The notes under the pieces: generated by a model
Database searches by the model: none
What the model saw: the letters and a program-made list of their open reading frames with translations, nothing else
Told to the model about the DNA's origin: nothing
Part shown: positions 28,271 to 36,402 of the stretch, one piece after another
Numbering within the stretch: position 1 is the first letter of the stretch
Layout of the letters: each line of letters begins with the position of its first letter
Source of the DNA: CAZPKH01 sp964587165
Lineage (GTDB): Bacteria > Bacteroidota > Bacteroidia > Bacteroidales > Muribaculaceae
Length of the DNA: 64,000 bases
NCBI GenBank assembly: GCA_964587165.1
Contig: CAZPKH010000003.1
Location: 19,057 to 83,056, forward strand
Direction of reading: 5' to 3'
Made by a program: the position numbers and the translations under genes

Positions 28271-28304
28271 CAAAAAAAAATTACTCGCTGTCGCAGCGAA
28301 TAAT
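28271..28304 (-). terminator. Intrinsic terminator of the small-RNA unit
   Basis: Minus strand: a 10-base stem (28295-28304 with 28280-28289, one wobble, loop GCGAC) followed by nine T's (28272-28280). It ends about 65 bases after a consensus promoter. Confidence 0.85.
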
Positions 28305-28337
28305 CTTCTTACCTTAAATCTAATACCATGAAAAACT
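28271..28337 (-). ncRNA. Candidate small RNA of about 65 nt
   Basis: A consensus promoter (28342-28372) and a strong intrinsic terminator (28271-28304) bracket about 65 bases with no convincing ORF. The 5' part contains GGTATTAGATTTAAGGTAA, which I recall, with low certainty, as recurring in Bacteroides intergenic regions. It lies between the orphan ORF at 28425 and the DUF2027-Smr gene. It could be a free small RNA or a terminated leader of the Smr gene. Confidence 0.55.
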
Positions 28338-28341
28338 GATG

Positions 28342-28372
28342 CAAAGGTAAGCATAATTTTTTAACCGCCAAA
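28342..28372 (-). promoter_or_regulatory. Promoter of the small-RNA unit
   Basis: Minus strand: TTTG (28369-28372), 19-base spacer, TACCTTTG (28342-28349), an exact consensus match with ideal spacing. The predicted start is near 28336. Confidence 0.75.
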
Positions 28373-28396
28373 CAATACGGCTGAAAAATTATGCTT
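28349..28396. repeat. 13-base inverted repeat around the small-RNA -33 box
   Basis: AAGCATAATTTTT (28349-28361) is matched exactly by AAAAATTATGCTT (28384-28396). One arm fills the spacer between the -7 and -33 boxes, and the other lies just upstream of the -33 box. It could be an operator, or the terminator hairpin of the orphan gene at 28425. Confidence 0.65.
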
Positions 28397-28424
28397 TTTA
28401 ACATAGTTTTAGAAAACGTTATTT

Positions 28425-28772
28425 TCACACAATAGTAATTGAAACAGTATACTTCCCGGACATTTTAGGCGAATTACCTCTTATAATCAGCCTGTTAAAG
28501 CCTGCATCGTACAACATATCCTGATATTTGCAGGAGAAACCGGCATGTACCGTTTGGGGATCAATCTTGTCGCTTAACAATTCAATATCACCATAACTGT
28601 ATGTGCTTGTATCTATGTGAACTTCAGCCAAAGCACTCAGCGATATAAACGAAGATTCATAGTTTACAATACCTTGAAATATTACTTTCGGGCCTCCAAC
28701 ATTTCTCAGATTATTAGCTTCAATAAATCTACTTACGGCTGCGATAGAGTTCATTTCACTTGTTTTAGACAT
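28425..28772 (-). CDS. Hypothetical protein, AT-rich orphan
   Basis: 115 residues that I do not recognise: no signal peptide, no membrane segment, and alternating polar and hydrophobic strands (VIFQGIVNYESSFISLSALA, GFNRLIIRGN, YTVSITIV). The gene is clearly richer in A and T than its neighbours. A candidate promoter (28786-28816) would start transcription very close to the ATG at 28772, so the in-frame ATG at 28754 is an alternative start. It is divergent from bioA. It may be a recently acquired gene; that it is expressed at all is an inference. Confidence 0.5.
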   Translation of the reverse strand: MSKTSEMNSIAAVSRFIEANNLRNVGGPKVIFQGIVNYESSFISLSALAEVHIDTSTYSYGDIELLSDKIDPQTVHAGFSCKYQDMLYDAGFNRLIIRGNSPKMSGKYTVSITIV

Positions 28773-28785
28773 AATAATAACGATT

Positions 28786-28816
28786 TAAATTTATATATAA
28801 TTTGTAATGAGCACAA
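28786..28816 (-). promoter_or_regulatory. Weak candidate promoter of the orphan gene
   Basis: Minus strand: TTG (28814-28816), 20-base spacer, TAAATTTA (28786-28793), one base from consensus. Its -33 box lies in the middle of the palindrome at 28802-28833. Confidence 0.35.
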
Positions 28817-28833
28817 TTGCGCATTGATAACAA
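28802..28833. promoter_or_regulatory. BirA-like palindrome upstream of bioA
   Basis: TTGTAATGA, 14 bases, TGATAACAA. The outer halves read TTGTnATnA when both are read inward, and the 9-14-9 layout equals that of the known BirA box (TTGTAAACC, N14-15, GGTTTACAA). It ends 35 bases before the bioA -33 box and covers the -33 of the divergent orphan gene. It may be a biotin repressor site, but the match of inner bases is poor. Confidence 0.35.
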
Positions 28834-28867
28834 TTAATCCGGCGAATTGTTCGGCTTGTACGGGAAT

Positions 28868-28898
28868 TTTGGTGTTTTGCGAATTATATCTACCTTTG
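28868..28898 (+). promoter_or_regulatory. Promoter of the biotin operon
   Basis: TTTG (28868-28871), 19-base spacer, TACCTTTG (28891-28898). The predicted start (about 28904) falls on an in-frame ATG at 28903, which makes the ATG at 28951 the better bioA start. Confidence 0.7.
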
Positions 28899-28950
28899 TG
28901 GCATGAGTGAGCCTCCGTGCCGACCACTCTGCACTTCTATCTGTAAGACC

Positions 28951-30246
28951 ATGACCACACCCGATCAAAATATACTTCACGACTCATGGGATCGCGAGCA
29001 CTTGTGGCATCCCTATACCTCGACTATCGACCCGCTGCCTACTTATAAAGTACTGAGTGCTGAGGGAGTACGCATCCGTCTGGCCGACGGAACGGAGCTG
29101 ATCGACGGAATGTCGTCGTGGTGGGCTGTGATACATGGTTATAATAACCCTACCATCAACCGCGCAATCACCGAACAGCTCAGCCGCATGAGCCATGTAA
29201 TGTTCGGCGGACTGACTCACGACCCTGCCATCGAGCTCGGGAAGCTACTGCTGGAGATGGCTCCCAAGTCGATGCACAATATTTTTTATGCCGACTCAGG
29301 CTCGGTGGCTGTCGAGGTAGCAATGAAAATGGCGGTGCAGGCCGCAGTTTCGGCTTCAGGCTCGCACCAAAAGACAAATTTCGTGACCGTCCGCTCCGGA
29401 TATCACGGCGATACCTGGAATGCCATGAGCGTATGCGACCCCGTGACAGGAATGCACGGGGCTTTCGGATCGGCTCTCCCTATTCGCTACTTCGTGCCCG
29501 CGCCGGCTCCGCTTAGCTCCCCCTGGGATCCTTCTGAAATGGAACCTCTCGAAAATATTCTCGCATCACACCACCAAGATATCGCAGCAATGATACTTGA
29601 GCCTGTGGTACAGGGCGCCGGGGGTATGCGGTTCTATCATCCCCAATACCTCGTAGAAGCGCGACGCCTGTGCGACAAATATGGAGTACTGCTGATTTTC
29701 GACGAGATAGCCACAGGATTCTGGCGCACCGGCAAGCTGTTTGCGTGCGAGCATGCCGGAGTCGAGCCCGACATAATGTGTGTGGGCAAAGGGCTGACAG
29801 GCGGTTATATGACCATGGGAGCCGTTCTAACAACCAAAGAGGTAGCCGATACGATAAGCCGTGGTGAGGCGGGCGTCATGATGCACGGCCCCACCTTTAT
29901 GGCCAATCCGTTGACCTGTGCTGCCGCTTGCGCATCCCTCAAGCTGCTGAAATCGCGAGATATGAGCAGCCGCATTGCTTATCTCGAGGAAAAGATACGA
30001 CAACTTATCGCTCCGGCTGCCACACGTCCGGGAGTAGCAGATGTGCGCGTGATAGGCACTATCGGCGTGGTCGAGATGAAAGAACCTGTGGACGTAGGCG
30101 AGTTCCAGAAAAAATGCGTCGAGCGTGGTATATGGGTCCGTCCGTTCGGCCGCAACGTATATATCATGCCGCCGTATGTGATTTCCGACGACGATCTCGC
30201 CTACCTGATCGAGAACATGATCGAGATACTACCCGACAACGTCTGA
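28951..30246 (+). CDS. bioA: Adenosylmethionine-8-amino-7-oxononanoate aminotransferase
   Basis: 431-residue class III PLP aminotransferase that makes 7,8-diaminopelargonate using S-adenosylmethionine as amino donor. Signatures: HLWHPYTS near the start, DGMSSWWAVIHGYNNP, the PLP lysine in CVGKGLTGGYMTMG and the aspartate in LLIFDEIATGFWRTG. The start at 28951 was chosen because the promoter's predicted start site coincides with the earlier ATG. It is the first gene of the biotin operon, 15 bases before bioF. Confidence 0.95.
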   Translation: MTTPDQNILHDSWDREHLWHPYTSTIDPLPTYKVLSAEGVRIRLADGTELIDGMSSWWAVIHGYNNPTINRAITEQLSRMSHVMFGGLTHDPAIELGKLLLEMAPKSMHNIFYADSGSVAVEVAMKMAVQAAVSASGSHQKTNFVTVRSGYHGDTWNAMSVCDPVTGMHGAFGSALPIRYFVPAPAPLSSPWDPSEMEPLENILASHHQDIAAMILEPVVQGAGGMRFYHPQYLVEARRLCDKYGVLLIFDEIATGFWRTGKLFACEHAGVEPDIMCVGKGLTGGYMTMGAVLTTKEVADTISRGEAGVMMHGPTFMANPLTCAAACASLKLLKSRDMSSRIAYLEEKIRQLIAPAATRPGVADVRVIGTIGVVEMKEPVDVGEFQKKCVERGIWVRPFGRNVYIMPPYVISDDDLAYLIENMIEILPDNV

Positions 30247-30261
30247 GCCATACATTAATAA

Positions 30262-31386
30262 ATGAAGGTATTTGCCGACATATTGACAGAGCTTGAGCGT
30301 TGCGGAAATCTTCGCAGACTTGCTGCCGACGACTCTCCGGAGGGCCCGGTCGATTTCTCCACCAACGACTATTTAGGGCTGGCATCCGACAAGGCGTTGC
30401 GGGATTCGTTCGTCAGCAGCGACGAGTTCGGCAAATTGGCTTTCAGTGCTTCTGCATCGCGCCTGCTTGCGGCCGGGCAAGCCGAATATACACGCTTCGA
30501 GCGGCTTCTCTCAGACTTGTATCGGCGTGAGGCTCTCACTTTCGACAGCGGCTACCATGCCAACACCGGACTTGTATCCGCTTTTGCGTCGGCACTGAAA
30601 GGCTCCGTTATCATCGCCGACAAGCTCGTACATGCAAGCATCATCGACGGCGCACGTCTCTCGGGCGCCCACCTTATACGATTCCGGCACAACGATTATA
30701 GCCACCTGATGCGCATACTCGACAGCGCCGAAGTAAAATCAGCTCCTTTGGTGATGATCGTGGCCGAGGGTGTTTACTCAATGGACGGCGACCGATGCGA
30801 TATTGCACGTCTTGTCGAAGCCAAACGTTACGCAGGCACACACCGCACGCTGCTGTATATCGACGAAGCCCACTCGCTCGGATGCCTGGGGCCCGGAGGG
30901 CTTGGCATAAGTATCGGCTCCGAATATTACGATGATGTTGACATCGTGGTTGGTACCCTCGGCAAAGCCATAGCTTCGGTCGGAGCTTTTGCCGTAATGA
31001 GCAGCACCTTAAGAGATTTTGCCATCAACAAAGCCCGCTCTTTTATCTTCTCCACAGCGTTGCCTCCTGTCTGTGTCGCATGGTCGCGACACGTCATGTC
31101 GCACCTTGCCGATTTTGACACACGGCGCCGGCACCTCAAAGCATTGTCGCAACATCTTGCCACACGCCTCGGAGGGGAGCCCCGCTACATATATCCGCTG
31201 ATCGTCGGCTCATCGCACAAAGCCCTCGAACTGTCGCAGGCACTTTTGGCCGACAATATGAAGGTTCTACCCATCCGTACTCCCACCGTTCCGGCAGGCA
31301 CCGAACGGCTGCGCATATCTCTTTCGGCAGCCATGACCTTCAGCGAAATAGACCGTCTTGCCGAATCCATAAACCGTAACTTATGA
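30262..31386 (+). CDS. bioF: 8-amino-7-oxononanoate synthase
   Basis: 374-residue PLP enzyme of the alpha-oxoamine synthase family that condenses pimeloyl-ACP and alanine. FSTNDYLGLA, FDSGYHANTGL, the aspartate-histidine pair in YIDEAHSLGCLG and the PLP lysine in VGTLGKAIASVGAF are present. Related enzymes (KBL, SPT) share these motifs, but the biotin neighbours settle the call. The next gene starts inside its stop (ATGA at 31383). Confidence 0.93.
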   Translation: MKVFADILTELERCGNLRRLAADDSPEGPVDFSTNDYLGLASDKALRDSFVSSDEFGKLAFSASASRLLAAGQAEYTRFERLLSDLYRREALTFDSGYHANTGLVSAFASALKGSVIIADKLVHASIIDGARLSGAHLIRFRHNDYSHLMRILDSAEVKSAPLVMIVAEGVYSMDGDRCDIARLVEAKRYAGTHRTLLYIDEAHSLGCLGPGGLGISIGSEYYDDVDIVVGTLGKAIASVGAFAVMSSTLRDFAINKARSFIFSTALPPVCVAWSRHVMSHLADFDTRRRHLKALSQHLATRLGGEPRYIYPLIVGSSHKALELSQALLADNMKVLPIRTPTVPAGTERLRISLSAAMTFSEIDRLAESINRNL

Positions 31387-32795
31387 GAATCGAGCTAACG
31401 CACACATACACGCCGAAAAGCCCCTCCGAACGCAGGGTGATACTGCTTTTTGCCGGATGGGGTATGGACGCCGGGCATTTCTGCGACATTAATGCCCACG
31501 GCTACGACATGATGGTGGCTTACGATTATTCCGATGGAGCAGATGTGGATGGTGTCACATTAGACGCGCTCAAGATATACAGTGAAATAGTGGTGATCGG
31601 ATGGTCGTTCGGCGTACCGGTCGCAAACCGATTTATAAGTCGCTATGACAGCTCTCTCCCAATCACACTCACCATAGCTGTGAACGGCACACTTTGGCCT
31701 GTGGACGATCTGCGTGGCATACCCGTCGCAATCTTCCGCGGCACTCTCGACGGCCTTTCGGAGCGCACGCTGGAGAAATTCCGCAGACGCATGACAAGGT
31801 CGTCGGAGGCGCTGTCGAAGTTCTTGATGCGAGAGCCGGCCAGGTCATTAGAATCACTCCGCCGTGAGCTTATCGCCATAGAAGCCCTTCCGGCCCCCAC
31901 ACCGGCAAGGTGGGATATTGCCTTGGTAAGTTCCGACGACCGCATAATACCCCCTGCCGCTCAGCTTCAAGCGTGGAGGGAGGCCGAGGCGGCCGATATT
32001 ACAACCGTCGACGGCAGCCACTACCCGGACTTAAGTAGTATATTCGATCGTTATATTAAGGACAAAGAGCTTGTGGAGAGCCGCTTCACACGGAGCCATG
32101 CCACATACGACGATTCAGCCACAGTGCAGCGTACAGTAGCGCAGAGGGTAGCAAGATTGGCGGATGAGGCCGGAGGAATCGAGGGTAAGCGCCTGCTGGA
32201 AGCAGGATGCGGGACCGGGCTGCTGACGCGCGAACTCCTGACCCTCGGCACCCCCCACTCTCTCAAGCTTTGGGATCTCACCCACCCCGCCACCCTACCC
32301 GAGCAAGCCGAATTCAAGGTCTGCGACGCTGAGACAGAAATCGAGCGGATCGCTACCGGTAGCATCGACACAATTGTTGCTGCGTCGACAGTACAGTGGT
32401 TCAACTCTTTGCAAAAATTTCTCGTCAACTCACGCAGGGCAGTGAGTCCGGGAGGACTGATGGTCCTCTCGACATTCGGGCCCGACACTTTCGCCGACAT
32501 ATACCGTATCACCGGATCCGGACTGCCAAGCATGGATGTAGAGCAGCTTGCACGGATCGCGCGGAAATGCGGCTGGACAGTCGAGGCTGTCGAAACGGAC
32601 AGATACACCCTCTCATTCGAGAGCGTACTGATGATGCTCCGGCACATGCGGCTGTCGGGGGTAAACGGCGTAAGCTCCGGGAGCATGGCCGACATCGTTG
32701 CTCTCAACCGTGAATATCCAGTAAACGAAAAAGGCCGGATAGATCTGGTCTATCAACCGATATATCTTGTACTCAGATATGGACAAAAAGAATAA
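31383..32795 (+). CDS. BioG-BioC fusion: pimeloyl-ACP methyl ester esterase and malonyl-ACP methyltransferase
   Basis: 470 residues. The N-terminal BioG (DUF452) domain, about 1-215, has the alpha/beta-hydrolase elbow GWSFG with serine 75 and a late histidine in DGSHYPD. The C-terminal BioC domain, about 225-470, has the SAM-binding motif LLEAGCGTGLLTREL. BioC methylates malonyl-ACP so that fatty-acid synthesis can build the pimeloyl chain; BioG later removes the methyl group. The same protein thus opens and closes this route. It overlaps bioF by 4 bases and the next gene by 17. Confidence 0.92.
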   Translation: MRIELTHTYTPKSPSERRVILLFAGWGMDAGHFCDINAHGYDMMVAYDYSDGADVDGVTLDALKIYSEIVVIGWSFGVPVANRFISRYDSSLPITLTIAVNGTLWPVDDLRGIPVAIFRGTLDGLSERTLEKFRRRMTRSSEALSKFLMREPARSLESLRRELIAIEALPAPTPARWDIALVSSDDRIIPPAAQLQAWREAEAADITTVDGSHYPDLSSIFDRYIKDKELVESRFTRSHATYDDSATVQRTVAQRVARLADEAGGIEGKRLLEAGCGTGLLTRELLTLGTPHSLKLWDLTHPATLPEQAEFKVCDAETEIERIATGSIDTIVAASTVQWFNSLQKFLVNSRRAVSPGGLMVLSTFGPDTFADIYRITGSGLPSMDVEQLARIARKCGWTVEAVETDRYTLSFESVLMMLRHMRLSGVNGVSSGSMADIVALNREYPVNEKGRIDLVYQPIYLVLRYGQKE

Positions 32796-34101
32796 AGAAG
32801 TATACTTCATCTCGGGCATCGACACTGATGCCGGCAAAAGCTACGCAACCGGCTGGCTTGCACGCCGATTCATGGAGCAAGGGCGAAGTGTGATAACACA
32901 AAAGTTCATCCAGACCGGATGCTCCGACGCTTCCGAGGATATCGAAGTGCATCGCCGCATCATGGGCACCGGAATGCTCCCCGAGGATCTCGACCACACT
33001 ACGGCACCCATCATCTTCACTTACCCGGCATCGCCGCAGCTTGCAGCCAGAATCGACGGTCGTGAGATTGACCTGAAGAGTGTCGATAAAGCCCTGCGCA
33101 AGCTCAAAAAGAGCTATGAAGTAGTACTGATCGAGGGCGCCGGCGGCCTGATGGTTCCACTTGCCGACGATATGATGACTATCGACTTCCCTTCCAACCG
33201 CAACATCCCGGTCATTTTGGTGACCAACGGTCGTTTAGGGTCGATAAATCATACTGTCCTTGCTCTTGAAGCGATAAAACGTCGCAACATGCAGCTTCGG
33301 GCCGTGATCTACAACGAGCATTTCGACTACGACAGCACCATCGCGGCCGATACATACGGGTTCATCGAACGCTACCTTCGCCGCAAATTCAAACAGACCG
33401 AACTTATACGGGTGCCAAGCATCGACCCTAAAAAGGTTCAGCCGATGGAGATGCCTAAAATATCTCAGCCTGACCCGTTGCAGCTCTCGATCAGCAAACT
33501 GCAGCTTGCCGAGCTCCCGAAGGTCACATTCCCGGGTACAATATCCGTAATCGAGCACCGCACCCAGGCTCTGGAAGCTATCGCATGGCTTTCGAAACAA
33601 AAAATAGTAGGATTCGATACCGAGACCCGACCGTCGTTCAGAAAAGGACGCATGAACAATCCGGCACTCATTCAGGTGTCGACCGCGCGCCGCTGCTTCC
33701 TTTTCCGCATCAATAAATTAGGGATGATACCCGAGCTGTTGAAATTCTTCGAGTCTGAAAAAGTGAAGAAAGTCGGGCTTTCGCTGAAAGACGACTACCA
33801 GGCACTGCGGCGTGTAGAGCCAAAATTCACCCCCGGCGGATTTATCGAGCTGCAGGATTATGTAAAGCAATACCATATAGTCGACGCTTCGCTGCAGAAG
33901 ATTTACGGTATAATATTCGGAAAACGAATATCCAAGAGCCAGCGCCTGAGCAACTGGGAGGCCGACAAACTGTCGGAAGCCCAGCAGATCTATGCAGCTA
34001 TCGACGCGTGGGCATCGCTCAGGATATATCAAACTCTCGAATCCGGAAAATTCGATCCCGAGAAATCAGAGTACAAACTTACGCCTCAAGCACCTGAATG
34101 A
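32779..34101 (+). CDS. Dethiobiotin synthetase fused to a DEDD 3'-5' exonuclease
   Basis: 440 residues. Residues 1 to about 215 are BioD: P-loop GIDTDAGKSYATG (residues 13-25) and EGAGGLMVPL. A proline-rich linker follows. Residues about 247-435 are a ribonuclease D-like 3'-5' exonuclease: VGFDTETRPSF (D280, E282), KKVGLSLKDDYQAL, and SNWEADKLSEAQQIYAAIDAW with the final aspartate. The active-site residues of both parts look intact. The frame is continuous and no internal stop or frameshift is seen. The exonuclease is usually a free protein of about 200 residues in Bacteroidales. The start at 32779 overlaps bioGC by 17 bases. Confidence 0.9.
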   Translation: MDKKNKEVYFISGIDTDAGKSYATGWLARRFMEQGRSVITQKFIQTGCSDASEDIEVHRRIMGTGMLPEDLDHTTAPIIFTYPASPQLAARIDGREIDLKSVDKALRKLKKSYEVVLIEGAGGLMVPLADDMMTIDFPSNRNIPVILVTNGRLGSINHTVLALEAIKRRNMQLRAVIYNEHFDYDSTIAADTYGFIERYLRRKFKQTELIRVPSIDPKKVQPMEMPKISQPDPLQLSISKLQLAELPKVTFPGTISVIEHRTQALEAIAWLSKQKIVGFDTETRPSFRKGRMNNPALIQVSTARRCFLFRINKLGMIPELLKFFESEKVKKVGLSLKDDYQALRRVEPKFTPGGFIELQDYVKQYHIVDASLQKIYGIIFGKRISKSQRLSNWEADKLSEAQQIYAAIDAWASLRIYQTLESGKFDPEKSEYKLTPQAPE

Positions 34102-34102
34102 T

Positions 34103-34312
34103 ATGAAACTGAAGCGCTACATCGTCATACCGGCAGCTCTGCTGATATACCTCGCAGTGATGGCATATATCGGTCGGGGCGAGTACTACGCCGGTCATTA
34201 CCTCTACTATTTCGGCATCATCGCGGCCACCCTTTTGTGCATCGTGCTGCTCTTCTTCACCCTGCGCCGCAGAGACCGCTTACGGCGCGAGCGGGAGAAC
34301 GATACACACTGA
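34103..34312 (+). CDS. Small two-helix membrane protein
   Basis: 69 residues with two hydrophobic helices (VIPAALLIYLAVMAYI and YYFGIIAATLLCIVLLFF) and a strongly basic tail (RRRDRLRRERE), so both termini probably face the cytoplasm. Function unknown. One base separates it from the preceding stop, so it is the last gene of the biotin operon; the link to biotin may only be positional. Confidence 0.75.
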   Translation: MKLKRYIVIPAALLIYLAVMAYIGRGEYYAGHYLYYFGIIAATLLCIVLLFFTLRRRDRLRRERENDTH

Positions 34313-34365
34313 AAATTACACTGAAAATTATTGCCCCGAATCTGCACGAAATTTGGATTTTTTTG

Positions 34366-34373
34366 TATTTTTG
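34366..34373 (+). promoter_or_regulatory. Candidate -7 box before speA
   Basis: TATTTTTG fits TAnnTTTG and gives a leader of about 70 bases. No TTTG lies at the expected distance upstream. The leader contains two mutually exclusive hairpins: ACCGG/CCGGT (34391-34405) and GGTTC/GAACC (34403-34420). Confidence 0.45.
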
Positions 34374-34450
34374 TGCCTTATTAGAGACAGACCGGTTGTG
34401 CCGGTTCTAAAAAAGGAACCAAACTCAAACATCAAGACAATACCGAGCCG

Positions 34451-36349
34451 ATGAGAAAATGGCGTATTGAGGACAGCGCTGAGATATACAACATCGAAGG
34501 ATGGGGGCGCAAATATTTCTCAATCAACGAAAAAGGCCACGTGCAGGTGACTCCTAAAGAGGGGTATGCCGCCGTCGACATAAAGGAGGTGATGGACGAG
34601 CTGCAGGTGCGCGACATCACAGCGCCACTGCTGCTGCGCTTCCCCGACATACTCGACAACCGTATCGAGAAAATATCCAACTGCTTCAAGAAAGCAGCCG
34701 CCGAATACAACTACACCGGCAAAAATTTCATCATCTATCCTATCAAGGTCAACCAAATGCGGCCTGTGGTGGAGGAGATCGTGAGCCATGGCAAGAAATT
34801 CAACATTGGCCTTGAGGCCGGCTCAAAGCCTGAACTCCATGCAGTGCTGGCCACCAATATAGCCGACGATGCCCTGATAATCTGCAACGGCTATAAGGAT
34901 CAGAACTATATCCAGCTGGCGCTCCTTGCTCAGAAGATGGGCCGGCGGATATATCTTGTGGTGGAGAAACTCAACGAGCTCGGCATGATTGCCGACCTCG
35001 CCAAGAAGATCGGCATACGCCCCAATATAGGCATACGCATCAAGCTCTCAAGCTCAGGATCCGGCAAATGGGAGGAGAGCGGCGGCGACAAATCGAAGTT
35101 CGGGCTCAATTCATCCGAGCTGCTCGAAGCGATGAAGATGCTTGAGAAATACGACATCACCGACTGTCTCAAGCTGATACATTTCCATATCGGCAGCCAG
35201 ATCACCAAGATACGCCGCATCAAAAACGCACTTCGCGAAGCCACACAATTCTACGTTCAGCTATCCAAGTTGGGCTACGACATTGAGTTTGTGGATATAG
35301 GCGGCGGCCTGGGTGTAGACTACGACGGCACCCGCAGCTCAAACTCCGAAAGCTCGATGAACTACTCCATTCAGGAGTATGCCAACGACTCGGTGTCGGC
35401 TCTTGTCGATGCATGCGAGAAGAACGGCCTGAAGCAACCTAACATCATCACCGAGAGCGGCCGGTCGCTTACGGCACACCACTCTGTGCTGATATTCGAT
35501 GTGCTGGCCACCACGTCGCTGCCCCGATGGGACGAAAACAAAGAGGTATCTGCCGACGATCACGAACTCGCACGCGAGCTTTACGACATCTGGGACAAGC
35601 TCTCGCAGTCGCGCATCTTCGAGTCGTGGCACGATGCCCTGCAGATACGCGAGGAAGCGCTCGACCTCTTTTCGCTCGGTATGCTCGACCTGCGCACACG
35701 TGCTCAGATCGAACAGCTCTTCTGGTCGATAGCACGCGAAGTGGGCGAGATAGCCGACCGCATGAAGCATGCGCCCGAGGAGCTTCGAAAAGTGTCTAAA
35801 ATGGTGCCCGACAAATATTTCTGCAACTTCTCGCTCTTTCAGTCGCTCACCGACTCGTGGGCCATCGATCAGGTATTCCCGATCATCCCTATCCAGCGCC
35901 TCGACGAGAAGCCGTCGCGAAGCTGCACACTCCAGGATATAACATGCGACTCTGACGGCAAGATCTCGACCTTCATCACATCGCAGGGCATCAGCTCGTC
36001 GCTTCCGGTGCATCCGGTGCGTGCCGGCGAACAATATTATATGGGCGTATTTCTTGTAGGCGCATATCAGGAGATACTCGGCGACATGCACAATCTTTTC
36101 GGCGACACCAACGCTGTGCACATCAGCGTATATAAAGACCGCTATGAGATAGACCGAGTGATCGACGGCGAAACCGTAGCCGAGGTGCTCGACTACGTAC
36201 AGTTTAACCCCAAGACACTGGTACGCAATGTCGAGAAGTGGGTCACGGCCTCGATGAAAGAGGGTAAAATATCGCCTGAGGAGGGCCGCAATTTCTTGAG
36301 CGACTACCGCTCGGGACTGTACGGCTACACCTATCTTGAGAAAGAGTGA
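34451..36349 (+). CDS. speA: Biosynthetic arginine decarboxylase
   Basis: 632-residue PLP enzyme of the fold III decarboxylase family that converts arginine to agmatine for polyamine synthesis. The PLP lysine is in FIIYPIKVNQMRPV. HFHIGSQ, DIGGGLGVDYDGT and ITESGRSLTAHH are the usual cofactor-binding elements, and a conserved C-terminal region holds QGISSSLPVHP. Length is close to that of E. coli SpeA (658). It is transcribed alone. Confidence 0.95.
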   Translation: MRKWRIEDSAEIYNIEGWGRKYFSINEKGHVQVTPKEGYAAVDIKEVMDELQVRDITAPLLLRFPDILDNRIEKISNCFKKAAAEYNYTGKNFIIYPIKVNQMRPVVEEIVSHGKKFNIGLEAGSKPELHAVLATNIADDALIICNGYKDQNYIQLALLAQKMGRRIYLVVEKLNELGMIADLAKKIGIRPNIGIRIKLSSSGSGKWEESGGDKSKFGLNSSELLEAMKMLEKYDITDCLKLIHFHIGSQITKIRRIKNALREATQFYVQLSKLGYDIEFVDIGGGLGVDYDGTRSSNSESSMNYSIQEYANDSVSALVDACEKNGLKQPNIITESGRSLTAHHSVLIFDVLATTSLPRWDENKEVSADDHELARELYDIWDKLSQSRIFESWHDALQIREEALDLFSLGMLDLRTRAQIEQLFWSIAREVGEIADRMKHAPEELRKVSKMVPDKYFCNFSLFQSLTDSWAIDQVFPIIPIQRLDEKPSRSCTLQDITCDSDGKISTFITSQGISSSLPVHPVRAGEQYYMGVFLVGAYQEILGDMHNLFGDTNAVHISVYKDRYEIDRVIDGETVAEVLDYVQFNPKTLVRNVEKWVTASMKEGKISPEEGRNFLSDYRSGLYGYTYLEKE

Positions 36350-36402
36350 CACACTCGGAACATAAACACACTGATAAACAGAATCAAAAATCCGGATAAC
36401 TA

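Noticed and set aside
28903..28950. An upstream ATG for bioA
   Set aside because: The predicted transcription start falls on this ATG, so there would be no ribosome-binding leader; the start at 28951 fits better.
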